Positions 17,112-24,449 of a DNA stretch of 45,764 nucleotides are shown one piece after another. Position 1 is the first letter of the stretch. Each line of letters starts with the position of its first letter. The DNA is taken from the NCBI GenBank assembly GCA_003022865.1, contig PXSK01000038.1, forward strand, positions 1 to 45,764, in the 5' to 3' direction. Both the position numbers and the translations under genes were made by a program. The notes beneath the pieces were generated by a model, which worked only from the letters and a program-made list of their open reading frames with translations, was not told the origin of the DNA and did not search any database. The DNA comes from Halobacteriales archaeon SW_5_70_135 (GTDB lineage Archaea > Halobacteriota > Halobacteria > Halobacteriales > SW-7-71-33).

Positions 17112-18440
17112 ATGGCCGCCGGAATAAACGCCTTCGTCACCCGCGAGCGGATCGAGGGCGGAACGGGGCCGCTCTCGGGCACGACCGTCGCCGTGAAGGA
17201 CAACATCTCCACCGAGGGCGTCCGCACCACCTGTGGCTCGGAGATGCTCGAAGAGTACGTGCCGCCGTACGACGCCACCGTCGTCGAGCGCCTGCTCGAA
17301 GCCGGGGCGACGATCCCCGGCAAGACGAACATGGACGAGTTCGGCATGGGCACCACGACCGAGACCAGCCACTTCGGACCGACACGTAACCCGGTCGACA
17401 CCGACCGGGTGCCGGGCGGCTCCTCCGGCGGCTCCGCCGCGGCGGTGGCCGCCGGCGAAGTCGACGCCGCGCTCGGCTCCGACACCGGCGGGTCGATCCG
17501 CTGTCCCGCCGCCTTCTGTGGCGTCGTCGGGGTCAAACCCACCTACGGGCTCGTCTCGCGGTACGGCCTCGTCGCCTACGCCAACTCCCTCGAACAGATC
17601 GGCCCGATCGCCTCGGACGTCGGAACCGCCGCCGAGTTGCTCGACGTCGTCGCCGGCCCGGACCCCCGGGACGCCACCACGCGGTTCGGCGCCGGCGAGC
17701 GGCCCGACGACGTGAGCGACGGTCCGGACGGACACCCCGCCGAGACGACGACCTACGCCGACGCCGCCGACGGCGACGTCGACGGGCTCACCGTCGGCGT
17801 CCCGACCGAACTCGTCGAAGGCGCCGTCGAGGGCGTCGTCGAGAACTTCGAGACCGCCCTCGACGACCTCCGGGCGCGGGGTGCCGAAGTCGAGGCGGTG
17901 TCGCTGCCGAGCGTCGAGTACGCCGTCGCCGCCTACTACGTCATCGCGATGAGCGAGGCCTCATCGAACCTCGCCCGCTTCGACGGCGTTCGCTACGGTC
18001 ACTCCGCCGACGCTGGCGCCGACGCCGGCGACTGGAACGAGGCCTTCGCGCGAACCCGAGAGGAGGGGTTCGGCCCGGAGGTGAAGCGTCGCGTCCTGCT
18101 CGGTACCTACGCCCTCTCGGCCGGCTACCACGACAAATACTACGAGCAGGCCCAGAACGCCCGCGCCTGGGTGAAGCGTGACTTCGACGAGACCTTCGAG
18201 ACGGTAGACGTCGTCGCCTCGCCGACGATGCCGGTGCTGCCGTTCGAGACGGGCGAGGGCCTCGACGACCCCGTGAAGATGTATCTCGCGGACGCCAACA
18301 CCACGCCCGTCAACCTCGCCGACCTGCCCGCGATTTCCGTGCCCGCCGGTCGCGCCGAGGGCCTCCCCGTTGGCGTGCAGTTCGTCGGGCCCGCCTTCGG
18401 CGAACGACGGGTGATCCGCGCCGGCAGCGCGCTCGCCTGA
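17112..18440 (+). CDS. gatA: Asp-tRNA(Asn)/Glu-tRNA(Gln) amidotransferase subunit A (442 aa)
   Basis: Amidase-signature glutaminase subunit that releases ammonia from glutamine for the GatB kinase/amidase site. The Ser-cisSer-Lys triad is complete: Lys29 (VAVKDN), Ser104 (PGGSSGGSAAA) and Ser128 (DTGGSIRCP). The spacings of 75 and 24 equal those of Bacillus GatA. KPTYGLVSRYGLVAYANSLEQIGP is the conserved core that follows. The C-terminus (VQFVGPAFGERRVIRAGSALA) is complete and somewhat shorter than bacterial GatA. The initiator ATG immediately follows the gatC stop, indicating coupling. Confidence 0.95.
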   Translation: MAAGINAFVTRERIEGGTGPLSGTTVAVKDNISTEGVRTTCGSEMLEEYVPPYDATVVERLLEAGATIPGKTNMDEFGMGTTTETSHFGPTRNPVDTDRVPGGSSGGSAAAVAAGEVDAALGSDTGGSIRCPAAFCGVVGVKPTYGLVSRYGLVAYANSLEQIGPIASDVGTAAELLDVVAGPDPRDATTRFGAGERPDDVSDGPDGHPAETTTYADAADGDVDGLTVGVPTELVEGAVEGVVENFETALDDLRARGAEVEAVSLPSVEYAVAAYYVIAMSEASSNLARFDGVRYGHSADAGADAGDWNEAFARTREEGFGPEVKRRVLLGTYALSAGYHDKYYEQAQNARAWVKRDFDETFETVDVVASPTMPVLPFETGEGLDDPVKMYLADANTTPVNLADLPAISVPAGRAEGLPVGVQFVGPAFGERRVIRAGSALA

Positions 18441-18566
18441 CGCCGATGGGCCGCGACACGCCGTCGACGCGCTCGACTCGCGGGCGCCACGGTCGGCCAG
18501 GGCACCGACCGGGCCGGTCGCCCCGGCGGCCGTCGCCCGGACGGCGGCGAGGTCGGTCGAGCCACG

Positions 18567-18950
18567 TCAGTCGCGGGCGTCGGGGTACTCCTCGAAGGCG
18601 AGGCTCATGATGAACTGCGAGAACTCGTCGCTGCGGTGGTTGGCCTCCTCCTCGCCGATGAACGGCGACAGCTGGTCGCCGGCCATCAGCAGGGAGAACG
18701 CGAGATCGCGGGTGCGCGGCGTCAGGTAGTAGGTGTTGTGTCCCTTGTAGACGGTCTCCTCGCGCTGGATGAGCTCGTGTCCGACCAGCGTCTCGACGAT
18801 GCGACTCCCCTTCCGCGAGGAGACGTCGAGTTCCTTCCAGAAGTCGCTCTGGTGGATGCCACCGGACTCCCGGACCAGTTCGAGCCCGGCGAGTTCGGCC
18901 TCGGACAGCGTCTCGATCGCCTCCGACCCGGTCACACTCACCGAGACCAC
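18567..18950 (-). CDS. Winged-helix (MarR/TrmB-like) transcriptional regulator (127 aa)
   Basis: A helix-turn-helix protein. LSEAELAGLELVRESGGIHQ, then SDFWKELDVSSRKGSRIVETL (about residues 34-54) form helices 1-3. ELIQREETVYKGHNTYYLTP forms the wing. The C-terminal half (~80-127) is helical with GDQLSPFIGEEEANHRS and may be a dimer or sensor part. Similar short regulators are common in haloarchaea, with targets mostly unknown. The GTG start is the first possible in this frame. The palindromic box TTTAAA near 19003-19008 would place transcription start near 18978, leaving about 28 bases of leader that hold a 13-codon ATG frame at 18979 overlapping this start. Confidence 0.75.
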   Translation of the reverse strand: MVSVSVTGSEAIETLSEAELAGLELVRESGGIHQSDFWKELDVSSRKGSRIVETLVGHELIQREETVYKGHNTYYLTPRTRDLAFSLLMAGDQLSPFIGEEEANHRSDEFSQFIMSLAFEEYPDARD

Positions 18951-19076
18951 CTCCGCGTTCCGGCGTCGGTAGCGTGCATGTGAGGGGATCGGCCTCCGGC
19001 CCGTTTAAATCCCGTGGGGACCGTCCACGCCGCCAGTTTCGACGGAGCTGACTGCCGTCGCGCCACGCGGCGTCAC

Positions 19077-19460
19077 GTGAGCGACGACTCCGGGGACGGT
19101 CACGGCCGCGACTGCGACCACGGTCACGACCACGATCGCGACCACGACCACGGCCACGCGACGGGAGCGACGACGGACGAGCGGACCACGGCATCGACGA
19201 GCGAGTTCACGGCCCGCGAGGCGGGGACCGGCGTGGCGGTCGCCGCCGTCGGCCTGGTCGTCGCCGTCGTCGTGCCGCTGGTGCTCGCTCGAGTCAGGCG
19301 AGACCGAGCAGCTCCAGCCCGTCGAAGCGGAAGAGAAACAGATAGACCTGGACGACGCCGGCGGTCGCGAGGACGAGACCGGCGACCCGGCTCAGCAGTC
19401 CGGAGCGCCGCGAGACGGTCCGGAGAACGCTGTCACGGCCGACGGCGGCGAGGCCGGTGA
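19077..19460 (+). CDS. His-rich single-span membrane protein, convergent with ccdA (127 aa as read)
   Basis: A GTG start opens a frame with a His/Asp-rich N-terminus (HGRDCDHGHDHDRDHDHGH, ~9-27) that could bind metal. ERTTASTSEFTAREAGTG follows, then a hydrophobic helix (VAVAAVGLVVAVVVPLVLA, ~53-71). This resembles a short haloarchaeal membrane protein family whose members end soon after the helix. Here no stop follows, and about 55 Arg-rich residues are read from the antisense of ccdA (19294-19460). Either the native stop was lost or there is a frameshift near 19285-19295. I trust the first ~72 codons more than the tail. Confidence 0.5.
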   Translation: MSDDSGDGHGRDCDHGHDHDRDHDHGHATGATTDERTTASTSEFTAREAGTGVAVAAVGLVVAVVVPLVLARVRRDRAAPARRSGRETDRPGRRRRSRGRDRRPGSAVRSAARRSGERCHGRRRRGR

Positions 19461-20124
19461 CCAGAAACATCAGCAGCACCGTCCCGAGGGCGTAGGCGAC
19501 GAACATCGCGGCGGCCAGCGCCGGCGGCGCGCCGGAGACCGCGAAGCCGGCGACGCCGACGAACACCGGCGCCGCACAGCCCGCCGCCGCCGCGGCGTAG
19601 ACGACGCCGAAGGCGAAGTAGCCGCCGACCGACCGCCGTCGCTCCGGCAGCGCGACGTGTAACTGGCCCATGCCGACCCGTCCGAGCGCCATCGCGGTTC
19701 CGAGGAGGATCAGGCCCGTGCCGACGAGGAGTTCGAGTACACTGATCCGCTCCAGCGGGAGCGCACTCGCCCCCAGAGCGGCGACCGCCCCGGCGAGGAC
19801 GGCGTAGACCAGAAAGAAGCCCGCGCTCGTGACGACGGCGACGACCGCGGCACGGCGGAGTCGCGCCCGCAGCGGCGGCGTCTCGTCGGTCGCCTCGCTG
19901 CCGAGGAAGTAGGCCACGTACCCCGGCAGCAGCGGGTACGCACACGGCGCGAAAAACGTCGCCACCCCGGCCGAGAACGCGAGTGCGACACGCGGGTCGA
20001 CCGGCAGGTCGGCGACACCGGGCACCTGCAGCGGCCACACCGGCGGACCGGCGGTCACGAGCGAGTCCGCGAGACTGGCGAAGAGCGCGAGCGCGGCGAC
20101 CGTCGCCTGTGGGCTGTCGGTCAT
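19294..20124 (-). CDS. ccdA: CcdA-type thiol-disulfide transporter (276 aa)
   Basis: Polytopic membrane protein of the CcdA/DsbD-beta family, which carries reducing equivalents from cytoplasmic thioredoxin across the membrane. About six hydrophobic helices are visible. The redox Cys pair is Cys61 (FFAPCAYPLLPG) and Cys183 (AAAGCAAPVFVG), each beside Pro as in the family. It follows a TlpA-like thioredoxin by four bases on the same strand, so the two form an operon delivering electrons to an exported thioredoxin. The start ATG 20124 gives the expected first helix. Confidence 0.9.
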   Translation of the reverse strand: MTDSPQATVAALALFASLADSLVTAGPPVWPLQVPGVADLPVDPRVALAFSAGVATFFAPCAYPLLPGYVAYFLGSEATDETPPLRARLRRAAVVAVVTSAGFFLVYAVLAGAVAALGASALPLERISVLELLVGTGLILLGTAMALGRVGMGQLHVALPERRRSVGGYFAFGVVYAAAAAGCAAPVFVGVAGFAVSGAPPALAAAMFVAYALGTVLLMFLVTGLAAVGRDSVLRTVSRRSGLLSRVAGLVLATAGVVQVYLFLFRFDGLELLGLA

Positions 20125-20128
20125 CGGG

Positions 20129-20659
20129 TCACGCGTCGCGGGCGGCGCCGGCGGCCTCCAGTTCGGCGGCGATGCTGTCGGCGGCCGCGAGCCCGGAGTG
20201 GCGCCACCGCTGCTCGCCCGCGGGGTCGAGGACGACCATCGTCGGTACGCTGCCGGCCCGATACTCCGAGGACACGTCGAGGTCGGGGTCGACCCCGACC
20301 GGCCAGGTGCCCTCGTACTCCTGCCAGAACGAGCGGACGGCGTCCTCGTCGCGCTCGTTGGTGACCGACAGCAGGTGAACGTCGGGAAACTGCCGGTCGA
20401 CCGCACGCAGCTCCGCCATCTGTGGCTTGCAGGGCGCACACCAGGTGGCGAAGAAGTCGAGCAGCGTCACCCGCTCCGGCGCCACCGGGACGGCGTCGCC
20501 GGGCGACCCCGCGACCGAGAGCGTGTCCACGGTGAGACCGTCGTAGTCCGAGCGGTCGTCGTCACCGCCGTCGCCGTCGTCGGTCACCGCACCCAGACAG
20601 CCGGCGAGGCCACCGACGGCCGCGGCGCCCACCCCGGCGAGCAGCCGTCGTCGGTTCAT
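20129..20659 (-). CDS. TlpA/ResA-like thioredoxin lipoprotein (176 aa)
   Basis: Membrane-anchored thiol-disulfide oxidoreductase facing outward. The Tat signal MNRRRLLAGVGAAAVGGLAG ends in a lipobox with Cys21. An acidic linker and the thioredoxin domain follow, with WCAPC (Cys74, Cys77) in FFATWCAPCKPQM and the cis-Pro loop SVPTMVVLDPAG. The start ATG 20659 is supported by a TATA-like box TTTATT at about 20683-20689, 24-30 bases upstream. In operon with ccdA, its likely reductant. Likely clients are exported proteins or cytochrome/copper-site assembly; the specific client is not shown here. Confidence 0.9.
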   Translation of the reverse strand: MNRRRLLAGVGAAAVGGLAGCLGAVTDDGDGGDDDRSDYDGLTVDTLSVAGSPGDAVPVAPERVTLLDFFATWCAPCKPQMAELRAVDRQFPDVHLLSVTNERDEDAVRSFWQEYEGTWPVGVDPDLDVSSEYRAGSVPTMVVLDPAGEQRWRHSGLAAADSIAAELEAAGAARDA

Positions 20660-20760
20660 ACCGCCTCGTAGGAGCCGACCCCAATAAAGCGGTAAGGTGT
20701 TCGTGGGCGTCGCTCGCACAACCCCCTCGCAACTAAGTCACGAGACGCCGGTGCGCGGAC
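20660..20760. promoter_or_regulatory. Divergent tlpA / DUF3179 promoters
   Basis: The minus-strand box (plus-strand CCAATAAAGC, 20681-20690) lies 22-31 bases before the TlpA start. The plus-strand box AACTAAGT (20731-20738) lies 23-30 bases before GTG 20761. Both fit leaderless haloarchaeal transcripts. Confidence 0.5.
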
Positions 20761-21921
20761 GTGAACCGACGGCGACTCCTCGAGGCGCTCGGAGCGGCGA
20801 CCGCGGTCGGACTCGCGGGCTGTACCCAGTCCCAGTCCACGGACGGGGGGAGCGACGACTCCGGGGACGACGCCGGTGCTGGGGGAGAGGGGGCGTCGCC
20901 CGACGAGTCGGGCGAAGTGGTCCGCGGGCCTCGCGGCGAGGTCGAACTGCCGGTGCCCGCCGAGGAGATCGACGAAGTCGTCGGCAAGAACGACATTCCG
21001 GCGGTCACACGGCCGGTCTTCGGGCCGGACTGGAGCGACGCGGAGTACGACCTCGCCGACGAGGACCGCGTCGTCGGCGTCGTCCGCGCCGGCGAGGCGC
21101 GGGCGTATCCGCTGCCGATCCTCGACTGGCACGAGGTCGTCAACGACACGCTCGGAGGGCCGCTGCTCGTGACCTACTGCCCGCTGTGTGGCAGCGGCGT
21201 CACCGCCGAGCGCCGCGTCGACGGCGAGGAAACGACCTTCGGCGTCTCGGGCAAGCTGTGGCGCTCCGACCTCATGATGTACGACGAGGCGACGGAGTCG
21301 CTGTGGAGTCAGATCCTCGGCACGGCGGTCCGCGGGCCGCGGACGGGCGACCAACTGTCGCTGGTCCCCTCGACGATCACCACCTGGGGCCAGTGGCGCA
21401 CCGACCACCCGGAGACGCGGGTGCTCCTGCCGCCGCCGGACTCCAGCACGATCGTCCCATCGGCGCCGCAGAACTACGGGATCGACCCCTACGCGGGCTA
21501 CGACGACAGCGACGACATCGGCGTCTCGCCCACCAACGAGTTCGACGACGACCGCCTCCACCCCAAGACCCGCGTCGTCGGCGTCGCCACCGAGGACGCC
21601 GCGAAGGCGTACCCCTTTGGACGCGTAGCCGAGGTAGGCGTGGTCGACGACCGCGTCGGCGACCTGCCCGTCGTCGTCGCCGCCGGCGCGGGCGAGACGC
21701 TGTCGGCGTTCGACCGCCGCGTCGGTGGCGAGGCCCTCGACTTCGAGCCGGCCGGCGAGGACCGCATGCGCGCCGGGGGGTCGACGTGGACTCGCAGCAG
21801 CGGCGTCGCCGTCGACGGGCCGTACGAGGGCAGCCGACTGGACGACGCCGCCCGCGTCAGCACGGAGTTCTGGTTCGCGTGGCTGAACTTCCACCCCAAC
21901 ACGACCGTCTACGGCGAGTGA
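20761..21921 (+). CDS. DUF3179 family Tat lipoprotein (386 aa)
   Basis: Begins MNRRRLLEALGAATAVGLAGC, a twin-arginine signal with lipobox Cys21, so it should be anchored on the outer side of the membrane after an acidic Ser/Gly/Asp linker (~22-60). The DUF3179 core follows with its landmark TYCPLCGSG (CPxC) near 140, then LWRSDLMMYDEATESLWSQ, LVPSTITTWGQW and a C-terminal GVVDDRVGDLPVVV region ending STEFWFAWLNFHPNT. The biochemical role of DUF3179 is unknown; the CxxC suggests metal binding or thiol redox, which would fit the neighbouring TlpA/CcdA pair. GTG start. Confidence 0.9.
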   Translation: MNRRRLLEALGAATAVGLAGCTQSQSTDGGSDDSGDDAGAGGEGASPDESGEVVRGPRGEVELPVPAEEIDEVVGKNDIPAVTRPVFGPDWSDAEYDLADEDRVVGVVRAGEARAYPLPILDWHEVVNDTLGGPLLVTYCPLCGSGVTAERRVDGEETTFGVSGKLWRSDLMMYDEATESLWSQILGTAVRGPRTGDQLSLVPSTITTWGQWRTDHPETRVLLPPPDSSTIVPSAPQNYGIDPYAGYDDSDDIGVSPTNEFDDDRLHPKTRVVGVATEDAAKAYPFGRVAEVGVVDDRVGDLPVVVAAGAGETLSAFDRRVGGEALDFEPAGEDRMRAGGSTWTRSSGVAVDGPYEGSRLDDAARVSTEFWFAWLNFHPNTTVYGE

Positions 21922-21925
21922 CCCC

Positions 21926-22741
21926 ATGGACGAACACACCCCACCCCGGGAATCCCGGGGACGGACCCGACGAGCCCTGCTTCGCGCGATGGCGGGCGCG
22001 ACCGCGACCGCGACCGCGGGCGCGCTCGCCGGCTGTCTCGGGGCGTCGACGGCCGACGAGGGCCAGGACCCGAACACGGGACGGGAGACGACCGCGACGC
22101 CCGACCCCGGGAGCCTCGCTTCCTACGGCGTCCCTCAAACGGTCTGCGAGGAGGAGATCAGGTCGAACCCGGGCATCCCCGCGGTCGTCGACCCCGCGTT
22201 CGCGGCGGACTGGTCCGGGATCGGCGCCGGGACCTACGGACCGCTCGACGCCGAGACGCCGGTCGTCGGCATCGAGCGCGCCGGCGTGACGCGGGCGTAC
22301 CCGGTGTCCGTGCTGACCCGTCACGAGGTCGTCAACGACACACTCGGGGGGCCGTTGCTCGTGACCTACTGTCCGCTGTGCGACAGCGGGCTGGTCGCCG
22401 AGCGCCGGGTGAACGGCGAGCCGACGACGTTTCACGTCACGGGACTGCTGTGAAAGGCGCCGCGTGTCCGGTCGGCCGCCGCGGAGGAGCGCGGCGACGT
22501 CTTCGGCGTGAACGGGACCGATCCGGACGCTGAGGTGCGAAGCAGCGGCAACCTCGTCATGTACGACGACCGGACCGAGAGCTACTGGAGTCAGGTCCTG
22601 GCGCGGGCGATCTGCGGGCCGCGAACCGAGGAGGAACTGACGCCGCTGCCGGCACGGACGACGACCTGGGGCGAGTGGCACAGAGAGCGCGAGACAGAGG
22701 TGCTGTTGCCGCCGCCACACTCCGCGACCGACGGCCGCTAG
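21926..22741 (+). pseudogene. Decayed second DUF3179 lipoprotein (in-frame stop, truncated 3' end)
   Basis: A paralog of the preceding gene. It has a Tat signal (RTRRALLRAMAGAT...) with lipobox Cys in LAGCLG, then DUF3179 sequence including VVNDTLGGPLLVTYCPLCDSG. At 22451-22453 a TGA interrupts the frame after FHVTGLL, where the intact paralog reads FGVSGKLW; a TGG-to-TGA change explains it. The same frame continues without shift as family sequence (SGNLVMYDDRTESYWSQV... TTWGEWHRERETEVLLPPP), then ends at TAG 22739. Roughly 150 C-terminal residues present in the paralog are missing. Both lesions point to a pseudogene. Haloarchaea are not known to use TGA for selenocysteine. Confidence 0.85.
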
Positions 22742-22950
22742 AAGACGTACTCGTCCTCGTGGCCCATCATGCCGTCCTCCTCGTAGCCCGGTTCGCCGTC
22801 GTCGATCCCGCCTCCGGTTTTGAACGCCTTGATCCCCGTCGAGAGCAGTTCCTCGACCGCCTCCTTGCGGTCGACGAACTCCCCTTGTTCTATCATCTGG
22901 GTGATCCGCGTCTCCAGGTGTTCGGGCACCTCGATCTCGACCCGTGGCAT
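22738..22950 (-). CDS. Ribbon-helix-helix (CopG-like) protein (70 aa)
   Basis: The N-terminus MPRVEIEVPEHLETRITQMI and EFVDRKEAVEELLSTGIKAF match a ribbon-helix-helix DNA-binding fold: a short beta strand followed by two helices. The C-terminal tail is acidic (DDGEPGYEEDGMMGHEDEYVF). The start ATG 22950 is preferred over one 18 bases upstream, because it begins the conserved beta strand and has an AT-rich box GGCTTAAGCC at 22977-22986. Its stop overlaps the pseudogene stop convergently (CTAG). Likely a small regulator with unknown targets. Confidence 0.78.
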   Translation of the reverse strand: MPRVEIEVPEHLETRITQMIEQGEFVDRKEAVEELLSTGIKAFKTGGGIDDGEPGYEEDGMMGHEDEYVF

Positions 22951-23066
22951 CGGTGATCGGCGGTTCACGAGTCGTGGGCTTAAGCCTGGCGGGGATCCCG
23001 ACGGCGGTGGACTCCCACCCGGCGGGAAGGACAGGCTTACGGGCCGGCCACCCCTACCGGTCGGCG

Positions 23067-24449
23067 ATGGGATCAGTGGGCGGCGACGGTCCGGCCGCCG
23101 CCGAGAGCACGTGCGTGACGGTCGGCGCCGGAGCCGTCCCGCGGGGGGTGCGGGCCGACTGCCGCGAGGTCGGCGACGTCTCCTACCGCGCCCTCCTGGA
23201 GGCGTTCAACCCGCCACACACCTACTGGTCGACGCCCGACGGCCTGGAGGTCGCCGGCGTCGGCAGTGTCGCCACGCTCGTCGCCGACGGGCCGGACCGC
23301 TTCGACCGCCTCCGCGCGGCGGCCGACCGCCTGTTCGAGACCGTCGCCTTCGACGGCCCGGCGGTCGCGCGCCCCCGGGCGATCGGCGGACTGGCCTTCC
23401 ACGCCGACCACCGCCCCGAGCCGCCCTGGGAGTCGTTTCCCGCCGCCGGCTTCGTCCTCCCGGAGACGCTGCTCGTCCGCGGCGACGACCGCACGCTGCT
23501 GACGGCCGTCACTCCCGCCGACGGCGACGCGCTCGGAGACACCGCGGTGCCGACCGAGCCCGCGACGGCGCTCTCCCGGGCGGTCGAGCGGGTCGCGGAC
23601 CTGCCCTCGATGCGCCCGACCGGGGCGCCGCCGGGGGTACGCTCGCGGCGCACGGTGACGGGCCGCGAGGCCTGGACCGCCGGCGTCGAGCGCCTGCGCG
23701 GCCGGATCGACGCCGGCGACCTCCGGAAGGCCGTCCTCGCGACCGCACTGGAGGTCGACACCGAGGCGCCGGTCGTGCCGGCCGACACGCTGGAGCGGCT
23801 GCGGCGCACGCATCCGGACTGCTTTCGCTTCCTCGTCCGGCCGGACGGTCGGGCCTTCTTCGGCGCGCCGCCGGAGCGACTGGTCGCGCTCGACGGCCGC
23901 GACGTGCGCGCGGAGGCGCTCGCGGGGACGGTCCCCCGCGGCGACGACCCCGCCGAGGACGAGGAACTCGCCGCCCGGCTGCTGGCGGACGAGAAGATCG
24001 CCCACGAGCAACGTCTCGTCGTCGAGGCCGTCCGCGAGCGGCTCGCGCCCCTCGGCGAACTGTGGACCGACGACCGTCGCGTCCGGCGACTCGCCGGCGT
24101 CCAACATCTGGAGACGCCGATCGGGGCCCGGCTGGCGACGGACCGTCACGTGCTCGACCTGGTCGAGTCGCTGCATCCGACGCCGGCGGTCGGCGGTCTG
24201 CCGGCCGACCTCGCCGCCGGGGTCGTCCGGGAGACCGAGCCGTTCGAGCGCGGCTGGTACGCCGGTCCCGTGGGCTGGTTCGACGCCGCCGGCGACGGCG
24301 AGTTCGCGGTCGCCATCCGCTCCGGCGTCGCCGCCGACCGTCGCGTGACGCTGTTTGCCGGCAACGGTATCGTCGCCGACAGCGACCCCGGCGACGAGTG
24401 GGACGAGGTCAACCTCAAGTGGCCCGTACTCGACGAACTCCGCAGATGA
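23067..24449 (+). CDS. menF: Isochorismate synthase MenF (460 aa)
   Basis: Converts chorismate to isochorismate, the first committed step to menaquinone. The C-terminal half is a chorismate-binding domain: LRKAVLATALEV holds the general-base Lys, followed by RFLVRPDGRAFFGAPPERLVAL, EALAGTVPRG, HPTPAVGGLP, RGWYAGPVGW and GNGIVADSDPGDEWDEVNLK with its Mg-binding Glu. The N-terminal ~170 residues are variable, as usual. The start ATG 23067 is supported by an AGGCTTAC box at about 23034-23041. The stop overlaps the menD start by four bases. Confidence 0.93.
   Translation: MGSVGGDGPAAAESTCVTVGAGAVPRGVRADCREVGDVSYRALLEAFNPPHTYWSTPDGLEVAGVGSVATLVADGPDRFDRLRAAADRLFETVAFDGPAVARPRAIGGLAFHADHRPEPPWESFPAAGFVLPETLLVRGDDRTLLTAVTPADGDALGDTAVPTEPATALSRAVERVADLPSMRPTGAPPGVRSRRTVTGREAWTAGVERLRGRIDAGDLRKAVLATALEVDTEAPVVPADTLERLRRTHPDCFRFLVRPDGRAFFGAPPERLVALDGRDVRAEALAGTVPRGDDPAEDEELAARLLADEKIAHEQRLVVEAVRERLAPLGELWTDDRRVRRLAGVQHLETPIGARLATDRHVLDLVESLHPTPAVGGLPADLAAGVVRETEPFERGWYAGPVGWFDAAGDGEFAVAIRSGVAADRRVTLFAGNGIVADSDPGDEWDEVNLKWPVLDELRR

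Noticed and set aside
22451-22453. TGA in the DUF3179 copy as selenocysteine or programmed readthrough
   Set aside because: The intact paralog has Trp there, haloarchaea are not known to encode Sec, no hairpin element is evident, and the 3' end is also missing; a nonsense mutation is simpler.
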